Below, in pieces: positions 1 through 5,685 of a DNA stretch of 39,411 bases (position 1 is its first letter; every line of letters begins with the position of its first letter). The translations under genes were made by a program, and so were the position numbers. The stretch comes from Thiohalobacter sp. GTDB taxonomy: Bacteria > Pseudomonadota > Gammaproteobacteria > Thiohalobacterales > Thiohalobacteraceae. The notes beneath the pieces were generated by a model, which was not told the DNA's origin, did no database searches, and saw nothing but the letters and a program-made list of their open reading frames with translations. The stretch covers positions 1-39,411 of the forward strand of contig NZ_JALTON010000052.1 of NCBI RefSeq assembly GCF_027000115.1, written 5' to 3'.

Positions 1-95
1 AGACGACTCGCCACTTCCGAGACCTTGTGCCCCCGATCCGTGACCTGGCGCACCGCCTCGATCTTGAATTCGTCGGTATATCGCTTCCCACTCAT
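1..95 (-). CDS. IS3-family transposase OrfA, N-terminal fragment
   Basis: The minus strand from 95 encodes a protein beginning MSGKRYTDEFKIEAVRQV and continuing to about residue 31 at the window edge. This is the start of the IS3-family OrfA helix-turn-helix protein, which binds the IS ends and is normally fused to the DDE catalytic OrfB by programmed -1 frameshifting. A purine-rich stretch (GGAGGTCGAC on the minus strand) precedes the ATG and serves as ribosome-binding site. Only the N-terminal part is visible, so whether the copy is intact is unknown. Confidence 0.85.
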   Translation of the reverse strand, partial: MSGKRYTDEFKIEAVRQVTDRGHKVSEVASR

Positions 96-156
96 GTCGA
101 CCTCCGTTACAGTTACATTGTAACGCTGAGGCGTCTACTAAACCCGGGGCGATTCA
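1..156 (-). mobile_element. IS3-family insertion sequence, left part cut by window edge
   Basis: This is the upstream end of an IS3-family element transcribed leftwards. The outer terminus reads TGAATCGCCCCGGGTTTAG on the minus strand ending at 156, the TG...-CCCCGGGTT style of terminal inverted repeat common in the family. About 60 bases inside it a transposase orfA begins. The rest of the element lies outside the window, so its length, group and target duplication cannot be judged. It abuts the integron fragment and may have truncated the small ORF that begins at 159. Confidence 0.8.
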
Positions 157-158
157 AT

Positions 159-293
159 ATGTGGAATCAAATATTTGACAACTTGCTAGAACCCATCGTG
201 CTCTTTAGCTTATTCGTGGTTTTGGTTTATGGTTGCGCTTTGCTGGTTTACTCAGTGATCGCAGGCAAACTTATGAAGTCGTTGGTGGGGTAA
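159..293 (+). CDS. small single-pass membrane protein, probable integron cassette ORF
   Basis: A 44-residue ORF starting MWNQIFDNLLEPIVLFSLF and ending shortly after a KLMKSLVG tail. Residues about 10-35 form one hydrophobic segment with the positive charges after it. The reading frame stays open upstream to 27, but everything before 157 is IS sequence, so I start it at the first ATG outside the IS. The stop codon lies just before the 5' box of an attC site, the usual position of a cassette gene's end. It may be an intact tiny cassette gene or the C-terminal remainder of one cut by the IS; no clear ribosome-binding site remains in the few bases before the ATG. No function is recognised. Confidence 0.4.
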   Translation: MWNQIFDNLLEPIVLFSLFVVLVYGCALLVYSVIAGKLMKSLVG

Positions 294-295
294 TC

Positions 296-376
296 ACATA
301 ACAATCACACCCAGTTCGCCACTATGCGGCTGGGACGCGGCAAACGGCGCCGCGCCCCTGGTGTTAGCCGTTAGCC
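296..376 (+). repeat. attC recombination site 1 of an integron cassette array
   Basis: An imperfect inverted repeat bounded by ACATAAC (296-302) and GTTAGCC (370-376). The outer arms pair as TAAC..CACACC against GGTGTTA..GTTA, and the inner arms pair as GGGACGCGGC against GCCGCGCCCC with one mismatch. The right-hand box GTTAGCC is exactly complementary to GGCTAAC, the left-hand box of the next attC at 848-854. This is expected because the last six bases of one site belong to the following cassette. The predicted crossover is G^TTAGCC between 370 and 371. Confidence 0.8.
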
Positions 377-393
377 ATTTATAGTGAACACTA

Positions 394-843
394 ATGCCAG
401 AATACAAGCTTACACAAGGAATAATCGATCTATCAGAATCTAAGAAGTGGGATTCTGCAAAATTGGAGTGGCGTTTATCGGAAGTGTACGAAGCTGAAGA
501 GCCTGAAACATGCCTTTGTGGGCACTACCCAATTATTGAAATTTGTGTGCTTTCTAATAAACGAAATGGAAATACTACACATGTTGGTAATTGCTGCGTT
601 AAAAAGTTTATCGGGCTGCCGTCAGACAAAATATTTCAAGCTATAAAGCGGGTTCGCAAAGACAATGAAAAGTCTCTAAATGCAGAGGCTATTCAGTATG
701 CCCATGATAGGGGCTGGATTAATGATTGGGAGAGAGATTTTTATCTTGATATTATGAGGAAACGTAAGCTAAGTGCAAAGCAGCTTAGAAAGAAAATACA
801 AATAAATGAGAAGCTTTCTCGGAACATGAAGAATCGAGTCTAA
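394..843 (+). CDS. integron cassette protein of unknown function with Cys/His cluster
   Basis: A 149-residue protein filling the cassette that runs from 371 to 916. Residues 40-68 contain a CLCGHYPIIEIC segment followed by NGN, VGNCC and KKF; Cys40, Cys42, His44, Cys51, Cys67 and Cys68 could form a zinc-knuckle-like site. The C-terminal half (about 85-149) is rich in Lys and Arg and probably helical, suggesting contact with nucleic acid, but that is inference. Codon use is strongly AT-rich, unlike the GC-rich chromosomal genes to the right, as expected for a mobile cassette. The ATG lacks a strong Shine-Dalgarno sequence, which is common for cassette genes. No enzyme or toxin family was recognised. 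Confidence 0.8.
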   Translation: MPEYKLTQGIIDLSESKKWDSAKLEWRLSEVYEAEEPETCLCGHYPIIEICVLSNKRNGNTTHVGNCCVKKFIGLPSDKIFQAIKRVRKDNEKSLNAEAIQYAHDRGWINDWERDFYLDIMRKRKLSAKQLRKKIQINEKLSRNMKNRV

Positions 844-847
844 ATAT

Positions 848-922
848 GGCTAACAAGTGGGTCAACAAGGACTGGCAACTACGCTGCGCTTCGTTGCCAG
901 CCTGTTACCCTTGTCGTTATGC
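848..922 (+). repeat. attC recombination site 2 of an integron cassette array
   Basis: An imperfect palindrome bounded by GGCTAAC (848-854) and GTTATGC (916-922). The arms pair almost throughout, with GGGTCAACAAGG-ACTGGCAAC on the left against GTTGCCAG-CCTGTTACCC on the right and a few unpaired bases on one side, which is the hallmark of attC. The left box is complementary to the right box of site 1 (GTTAGCC) and the right box is complementary to GCATAAC at 1401-1407. Both matches are predicted by cassette geometry. Crossover is expected between 916 and 917. Confidence 0.88.
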
Positions 923-939
923 ATCAAGGAAGATGAGCT

Positions 940-1181
940 ATGAGTCAAACGATATTTAGAGAGCGAGGATAGAGGTTTTTCTTCTTCTCGCGTGAAGAGT
1001 CAAGGATGCATGTTCACATCTATTGTGGAGACGGCGAGGCAAAGTATTGGTTGGAGCCACGCATCAAACTGGCAAAGAACTATATAATCTGTCCAAGGGG
1101 CAGCTTGCCCAGATAGAACGCCTCATTGAGGCACACTACGATGAACTCACAGACGCTTGGAAAGAACACTTCGGGGATTGA
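940..1181 (+). pseudogene. DUF4160 protein gene, broken by a stop codon and a frameshift
   Basis: The reading frame begins MSQTIFRERG with AGGA upstream, then meets TAG at 970-972. It continues in the same frame as RFFFFSREESRMHVHIY, GDGEAKYWLEP and LAKNY up to 1083. After an apparent two-base insertion (AT, 1084-1085) the frame shifts and reads NLSKGQLAQIERLIEAHYDE and then a LTDAWKEHFGD tail to TGA at 1179-1181. The whole matches a DUF4160 protein of about 80 residues, a small family usually encoded just before a DUF2442 gene and sometimes discussed as toxin-antitoxin-like. Two independent lesions make a sequencing slip unlikely, so I call it a decayed gene. It overlaps the start of the DUF2442 gene. 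Confidence 0.8.
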
Positions 1182-1407
1182 AGTATCGCACATTTCTCCT
1201 CATGGCATTTGGTTGCTGGCGGGGGATAAGGAATATTTCATGCCTTATGAGGACTTCCCGTGGTTCAAAAATGCGGCTATAGAGGCAGTACTAAAAGTCG
1301 AGAAGCCGAGTCCTGGCCATTTTTACTGGCCGGAACTGGATGTCGACCTGACGCCAGAAATCATTGAGCACCCTGAGCGTTTCCCGCTCAAAGCAAAAAA
1401 TGCATAA
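1141..1407 (+). CDS. DUF2442 domain protein
   Basis: An 88-residue protein from the ATG at 1141 (MNSQTLGKNTSG...). It has the DUF2442 pattern: a short beta-rich core with GIWLLAGDKEYFMPYEDFPWF near residues 22-42 and an ending of LTPEIIEHPERFPL. Longer readings from a TTG at 1126 are less likely. The start lies inside the DUF4160 frame, so the two were translationally coupled before the upstream gene decayed. Its stop codon sits inside the 5' box of a third attC, so both genes rode on one integron cassette. DUF2442 proteins are small DNA-binding-like or antitoxin-like partners of DUF4160; the exact function is not established. Confidence 0.8.
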   Translation: MNSQTLGKNTSGIEVSHISPHGIWLLAGDKEYFMPYEDFPWFKNAAIEAVLKVEKPSPGHFYWPELDVDLTPEIIEHPERFPLKAKNA

Positions 1408-1430
1408 CAAATGCATTGAGTCTGCACCCT
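1401..1430 (+). repeat. attC site 3, left end only, cut by an IS
   Basis: GCATAAC at 1401-1407 is the expected 5' box of the attC belonging to the DUF4160/DUF2442 cassette, because it is exactly complementary to GTTATGC at 916-922. About 23 further bases follow before the terminal repeat of the IS at 1431. The right half of the site is missing, so this cassette can no longer be excised by normal attC recombination. Confidence 0.7.
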
Positions 1431-1874
1431 GAGGTGGACCCCAATCGTTGGACAGTGTGGAGCCGAAAATAAGTAAAGATTTGGCGCCTGAAAAGGCATG
1501 ATCAGACCTGCTCGGGCAGGGATGATGCATGCACATCGGCCGGGGTCCGGCCGTCCAGAGAGCTATGCGGACGTTCATGGTTGTAGAACCGGAAATAGGC
1601 CGCAAGCCCTGCTTCGAGTTCCGGCACAGTGCCATAGTCCCGCAGATAGATATCCTCGTACTTGACACTGCGCCAGAGCCGCTCGACAAACACATTATCC
1701 AGCGCCCGGCCACGACCGTCCATGCTGATCAGGATCTGGCTGTCCAGCAGCCGACGGGAGAAGTCCGCACTGTGGCGCTTGCGTTTCTGTGACATGATTG
1801 GCGTCTCCTCCAGGCAGACATTGTCCGCGCCAATCTTTACTGAGCAACCTGTCCAGTTTTCGGGGTCCACCTCA
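1431..1874 (-). mobile_element. internally deleted IS3-family element (444 bp)
   Basis: The two ends are inverted repeats: TGAGGTGGACCCCAATCG at 1431 and, on the minus strand from 1874, TGAGGTGGACCCCGAAAAC, both followed by TGGACAG. Thirteen terminal bases match exactly and the similarity extends further. A complete IS3-family element is about 1.2-1.5 kb, so roughly two thirds is missing. I see no matching 3-4 bp target duplication (flanks ccc and cag), so rearrangement after insertion is possible. The copy could only move if a related transposase acts in trans. Confidence 0.85.
1502..1795 (-). pseudogene. IS3 transposase remnant: OrfA start fused to OrfB end
   Basis: The 97-residue frame begins MSQKRKRHSADF, the start of an IS3-family OrfA. 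It then jumps directly to the end of OrfB: ISMDGRGRALDNVFVERLWRS, KYEDIYLRDYG and FYNHERPHSSLDGRTPADV. Only the last acidic residue of the DDE triad region (in ERLWRSVKYE) remains. The first two aspartates and the DNA-binding helices are deleted, so it is not an active transposase. The frame stays open upstream to 1888, past the IS end, but the ATG at 1795 matches the family start. Confidence 0.85.
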
Positions 1875-1946
1875 CAGTGCCCAGGCATTCGGAGGCTTTA
1901 CACGATCAGCCATCGTTCTGGCTCCGGTTTGATACCGATTCCAATC

Positions 1947-1975
1947 AAAAAGGCCTCCCACGGGAGGCCTTTTTT
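1947..1975 (-). terminator. rho-independent terminator, probably bidirectional
   Basis: A nine-base-pair stem AGGCCTCCC / GGGAGGCCT (1951-1959 with 1962-1970) with a two-base loop, flanked by AAAA on the left and TTTTT on the right. Read on the minus strand it has a T run after the stem and lies downstream of the cco maturation genes and the 30-residue ORF. Read on the plus strand it would stop transcripts coming from the IS and integron side. Confidence 0.8.
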
Positions 1976-1996
1976 CGTCATCGGGGGGTTTCCCGT

Positions 1997-2089
1997 TCAG
2001 CCGCCGAACACCACCGACAGAAAGCTGAACCAGGCGAAGGCCACCAGGGCGATGACAATGACCATGGGGAAGTTCTGGAAGGTAAACAT
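1997..2089 (-). CDS. 30-residue single-pass membrane peptide downstream of ccoS
   Basis: A short frame of 30 residues beginning MFTFQNFPMVIVIALVAFAW and ending SVVFGG, essentially one hydrophobic helix (about residues 8-28). It lies 50 bases beyond the ccoS stop and just before the terminator at 1951-1970, so it is the last possible gene of the cbb3 assembly operon. A GTG start nine bases upstream is also possible. No strong Shine-Dalgarno sequence is visible. Small one-helix accessory subunits of cbb3 oxidases are known (CcoQ, and CcoM in Pseudomonas stutzeri). I do not recognise this sequence as one of them, so a link to the oxidase rests on position only. Confidence 0.45.
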   Translation of the reverse strand: MFTFQNFPMVIVIALVAFAWFSFLSVVFGG

Positions 2090-2139
2090 CGGGCGCACCA
2101 CTCTTTGAAAAGCCGGATAAATATTAGAGGAATCTTATA

Positions 2140-2349
2140 TTAACGATCTCCGTCCTTCAAGTTGTCGTCGGGCGGCTCGGGGGCTTGAGGCCGGCGCGGG
2201 ATCATGGGGTCGTCGTCGTCCATCAGGATGCGGTGGGCCGGACCCTCGAGGTCGTCGAACTGGCCGGAGCGGGAGGCCCAGAAGAAGGCGCCGAGGGCGA
2301 TGGCCACGAACAGCAGGGCGATGGGGATCAGCAGGTAGAGGATGTCCAT
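2140..2349 (-). CDS. ccoS: cbb3 oxidase maturation protein CcoS
   Basis: A 69-residue protein with one N-terminal membrane helix (about residues 4-26, MDILYLLIPIALLFVAIALG) followed by FFWASRSGQFDDLEGPAHRI, the signature of CcoS/FixS. CcoS is needed to insert haem and copper into the CcoN subunit. The C-terminal tail is acidic and proline-rich, longer than the minimal family length. It starts one base after the ccoI stop codon and closes the ccoGHIS group. Confidence 0.95.
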   Translation of the reverse strand: MDILYLLIPIALLFVAIALGAFFWASRSGQFDDLEGPAHRILMDDDDPMIPRRPQAPEPPDDNLKDGDR

Positions 2350-2350
2350 T

Positions 2351-4831
2351 TCAGTCCTCGGCTTGCAGCGGTTCGGGGGCGCGGCGCAGGCGCAGCGAGT
2401 TCAGCGCCACCGCCAGCGAGCTGGCGGACATGCCGATGGCGGCCATCCAGGGGGCCACCCAGCCGGCGACCGCCAGCGGCACGGCCAGGCCATTGTACCC
2501 CAGTGCCCAGGCGAGGTTCTGGCGGATGATGGCCAGGGTGCGGCGGGCCTGGCGCACGGCGGCGGCCAGATGGGGCAACCGCTCTGAGAGCAGCACCATG
2601 TCGGCGGCGGCGGCGGCGAGCTGGGTGCCGCTGCCCATGGCGATGGAGACCTGCGCGGCGGCCAGGGTGGGGGCGTCGTTGACACCGTCGCCGACCATGG
2701 CCACCACCGCGCCCTGCGCCTGCAGGGCCTTGAGATGGGCGAGCTTCTGGTCGGGCTTGAGGCCGCCCCGCGCATCCTCGATGCCGAGCGCCTCGGCCAC
2801 GGCGCGCACGGCGGCGGGGTGGTCGCCGCTGAGCAGGCTGACCTCGATGCCCATGTCCCGCAGGGCCTGCACGGTGGCGCGGGCGCCGGACCGGAGCCGG
2901 TCCTGGAACAGGAATACGGCCAGCAGTTCGCGTTCGTCCGCCAGCCACACCCGGCTGCCGATGCCTTCCGTGTCCTGCGTCGGCAGCGGCCGCTCGCGCC
3001 CGCCCAGCCCCAGCGCAAAGTCGCGGGTGCCGATGCGGTAGCGTCGCCCCTGCACCTCGCCCTCGATGCCCTCGCCGGGCACGGCGACCAGATCGGCGGC
3101 GCTCAGCGCGGCGTCCGGTGCCGCGGCCTGCAGGGCGCGGGCCAGCGGATGCTCGGAGGCGGTCTCCAGCGCGGCGGCGATCGCCAGCGCGCGGTCGCGG
3201 GTCTGGGTGCCGAGGCGGACGACACCCGCCAGCCGCAGTCGGCCCTCGGTCAGCGTGCCGGTCTTGTCGAACACCATGTGACTGACCCGCGCCAGCGTCT
3301 CCAGCGCATGGCTGCGGGTGGTGAGCACGCCCAGCCGGGTGAGCGCGCCGGTGGCCGCGGTGAGCGCGACCGGGGTCGCCAGCGACAGGGCACAGGGACA
3401 GGTGACCACCAGCACCGACAGGGTGATGGCGAAGGCGCGGTCGGGATCGACCTGCCACCAGTACCAGGCCACGCCGGCGGCCAGCAGCAGCAGGGCGACG
3501 ACGAACCAGCCGGCGACGCGGTCGGCGAGCCGGGCGACGGCGGGCTTCTCGGCCTGGGCCCGGTCCAGCAGGCGCACGATGGCCGACAGCACAGTGTCCT
3601 CGCCGACCTGTTCGACCTCCATCACCAGCGGGCTCTCGGCATTGACGCTGCCGCCCACCAGCCGGTCGCCGGGGCCGCGCGCCACCGGTACCGACTCGCC
3701 GCTGAGCAGGGACTCGTCCACCGAACTGCGGCCCTCGACAATGCGGCCGTCCGCGGGCACCGTCTCCCCGGGGCGGATGCGCACCCGGTCGCCGGGGACC
3801 AGTTCGGCGACGGCGACGACCGTCTCGGCATCGCCCTGGAGCCGGCGCGCGGTGGCCGGCAACAGACGCACCAGCGCCTCGGCCGCCTCGCCGGCGCGGT
3901 GGCGGGCACTCATCTCGAGGTAGCGCCCGGTGAGCAGGAAGAAGGTGAACATGGTCACCGAATCGAAATAGATCTCGCCCACGCCCCGCAGGGTGTGCCA
4001 GGCACTGGCCGCGAAGGCCAGCCCGATGGCCAGCGCCACCGGCACGTCCATGCCCGGACGGCCCCGCTTCAGATCGCGCCAGGCCCCGCGAAAGAAGGGT
4101 ACGGCGGCATAGAAAACCACGGGCAGGGTGATGAGCAGGCTGACCCAGCGCAGGAAGTTGCGCAGCTCGGCGTCCATGCCCTGGGCATCGCCGGCGTAGA
4201 GACCGACGGCGATCATCATCACCTGCATCATGCCCAGCCCGGCAACGGCAATGCGGCGCAGGGCGAGGCTGCGCTCGCGCTTGAACACCTGCTCCTGGCG
4301 GCCGGGATCGAAGGGGTGGGCAATGTAGCCGATGCTGGCAATGGCACGCAGGATGTCGCTGAGATGGATGCGGCTGTCGTCCCAGCGCACGCGGGCCCGG
4401 TGGGTGGCGTAGTTGACCTGAAAGGACTCGACTCCCGGCAGACGGCTGACGTGGCGTTCGTTGAGCCAGACACAGGCGGCGCAGGTGATGCCCTCGAGGA
4501 TCAGCGAGGCCTCGCGCATGTTGGCGTCGTCGCTGCGCACGAAGGTCTGCTGCAGGGCCGGGCGATCGTAGAGTTCCATTTCCCGCAGCGCGTCCGGAAC
4601 CAGGTCGCGGGCGCTGCGCGCGGGCGCGGTGCGGTGTCGATAGAAGTCGGTGAGGCCGGCGGCGACGATGCTCTCGGCCACGGCCTGGCAACCGGGGCAA
4701 CACATGGGGCGACTCGCGCCGTCGATCTCCACGCGATAGTCGCTGCCGGGCGGCACCGGCAGGCCGCAGTGGAAACACGGCCCGGTATCTGTCTCGGCGT
4801 CGGTGGACGATTGCGCGGGTACGCTGGACAT
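2351..4831 (-). CDS. ccoI: copper-exporting P-type ATPase for cbb3 oxidase assembly (CcoI/FixI)
   Basis: An 826-residue P1B-type ATPase that moves Cu+ across the inner membrane for delivery to the CuB site of the cbb3 oxidase. The N-terminus has a Cys-rich segment (CFHC at 19-22, MCCPGC at 43-48) typical of FixI-type pumps and then a metal-binding domain with ITCAAC at 115-120. The membrane metal site is CPC at 478-480. The phosphorylation site is DKTGT at 522-526, with the LSGES actuator loop near 376-380, a SEHP motif and GDGVNDAP further on. The start codon overlaps the ccoH stop by one base (TGATG). High-affinity copper delivery rather than copper resistance is inferred from context and the N-terminal Cys motif. 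Confidence 0.95.
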   Translation of the reverse strand: MSSVPAQSSTDAETDTGPCFHCGLPVPPGSDYRVEIDGASRPMCCPGCQAVAESIVAAGLTDFYRHRTAPARSARDLVPDALREMELYDRPALQQTFVRSDDANMREASLILEGITCAACVWLNERHVSRLPGVESFQVNYATHRARVRWDDSRIHLSDILRAIASIGYIAHPFDPGRQEQVFKRERSLALRRIAVAGLGMMQVMMIAVGLYAGDAQGMDAELRNFLRWVSLLITLPVVFYAAVPFFRGAWRDLKRGRPGMDVPVALAIGLAFAASAWHTLRGVGEIYFDSVTMFTFFLLTGRYLEMSARHRAGEAAEALVRLLPATARRLQGDAETVVAVAELVPGDRVRIRPGETVPADGRIVEGRSSVDESLLSGESVPVARGPGDRLVGGSVNAESPLVMEVEQVGEDTVLSAIVRLLDRAQAEKPAVARLADRVAGWFVVALLLLAAGVAWYWWQVDPDRAFAITLSVLVVTCPCALSLATPVALTAATGALTRLGVLTTRSHALETLARVSHMVFDKTGTLTEGRLRLAGVVRLGTQTRDRALAIAAALETASEHPLARALQAAAPDAALSAADLVAVPGEGIEGEVQGRRYRIGTRDFALGLGGRERPLPTQDTEGIGSRVWLADERELLAVFLFQDRLRSGARATVQALRDMGIEVSLLSGDHPAAVRAVAEALGIEDARGGLKPDQKLAHLKALQAQGAVVAMVGDGVNDAPTLAAAQVSIAMGSGTQLAAAAADMVLLSERLPHLAAAVRQARRTLAIIRQNLAWALGYNGLAVPLAVAGWVAPWMAAIGMSASSLAVALNSLRLRRAPEPLQAED

Positions 4832-5676
4832 CAGTCGGCTGTGGCGGTTGGCTGGCCCGGATATTTTTGCACGCGGGTGCGCGCCCGCAACTGATGCAGG
4901 TCATCCCCGCGGCGAATCTCCAGATCCAGCAGCCACGCCCCCGGCGCCGGCAGCACAAGCCTCGCCCGATACACCCCGGGCATGACCTCCTCCATGGTGA
5001 AATCCTGGTCCAGCCGGGTGTCGGAGGGGCGCATGAAGCGGCCACGCACTTCCGCACCCGAGACCGGCAGCCCCTCGCGGTCGGTGACCGCCACCTGGAA
5101 GGTGCTCTCCTGCCCCGCCAGGGCGGGCTGCAGCCAGCCCTTGCGCACCTGCCAGCCGCGCTCGGCCTGAATGCGCTGTTGCGCCAGGTAGCGGTTGTAT
5201 TCGAGCTGCTGCCTCTGATAGTCCGGCGAGTCCACGCCGGGAAAGGCTGAAGTCACGGTTTCCACCGACGCATCCGGTGGCGGCAGGAGACGGCGCGCGA
5301 CCGGTTCCGGCAGACCGCGCGTGGACACCACCACCAATATGCCGTCGAACAGCACCAGCAACACAAAGAAGGCGACGATGGCCGCCGGCGCCCAGTGGAA
5401 CCAGCCCTCGTCGCCCCCATGCCGGGCGAGCCGTGCGTCGCGGTTGGCAACGATCAGGCCCAGCGCGTAGGCCGTCACGCCGTAGATGGCCACATGCATG
5501 GCCACCACGTCACCGCCCGGCCAATGCAGGATGGCCCAGGGCATGTAGAGCGCGATCGCAGCCAGGCCCACCAGGGTCGCCGCCGGCTTGGCCGCCATGC
5601 CGCCCAGCCAGCGCAGCAGAACGAACAGGACGACCTGCAACAGGGCGCCGAGCGGGATGGTGAGCAGCACCTTCAT
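4831..5676 (-). CDS. ccoH: FixH/CcoH-family cbb3 assembly protein with extended membrane N-terminus
   Basis: A 281-residue protein. The C-terminal part, from the helix at about 95-118 (WAPAAIVAFFVLLVLFDGI) through the periplasmic beta domain (VAVTDREGLPVSGAEVRGRF, PGVYRARLVLPAPGAWLLDL), matches FixH. FixH acts with the CcoI copper pump in assembling the cbb3 complex. The usual family length is about 150-170 residues. Here about 90 extra residues at the N-terminus add three predicted membrane helices (about 3-23, 30-50, 56-77). It lies between ccoG (nine bases upstream) and ccoI (one-base overlap). The FixH part is confident; the role of the extra helices is unknown. Confidence 0.85.
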   Translation of the reverse strand: MKVLLTIPLGALLQVVLFVLLRWLGGMAAKPAATLVGLAAIALYMPWAILHWPGGDVVAMHVAIYGVTAYALGLIVANRDARLARHGGDEGWFHWAPAAIVAFFVLLVLFDGILVVVSTRGLPEPVARRLLPPPDASVETVTSAFPGVDSPDYQRQQLEYNRYLAQQRIQAERGWQVRKGWLQPALAGQESTFQVAVTDREGLPVSGAEVRGRFMRPSDTRLDQDFTMEEVMPGVYRARLVLPAPGAWLLDLEIRRGDDLHQLRARTRVQKYPGQPTATAD

Positions 5677-5685
5677 GCCGGCACC

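Noticed and set aside
27-293. 88-codon ORF starting at 27
   Set aside because: Its first 43 codons lie in the IS3-family element; only the part from the ATG at 159 outside the IS is credible.
296-376. attC site 1 read as a simple terminator hairpin
   Set aside because: It has no T run, and its outer boxes match the boxes of the next site as cassette geometry predicts.
1428-1877. Target site duplication flanking the deleted IS
   Set aside because: The bases next to the two ends (ccc and cag) do not match.
1875-1946. Possible tRNA fragment with a T-arm-like CGGT-TTGAT-ACCG
   Set aside because: The stem and loop lengths do not match a T-arm and no acceptor, anticodon or CCA pairing could be built.
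2328-5057. Very long ORFs overlapping ccoI in other frames (2328-5057 minus, 2735-4894 plus)
   Set aside because: Low-complexity Arg/Ala/Gly/Pro-rich or His/Gln-rich translations with no family match lie over a gene with all P-type ATPase motifs. They are shadows of GC-rich codon use.
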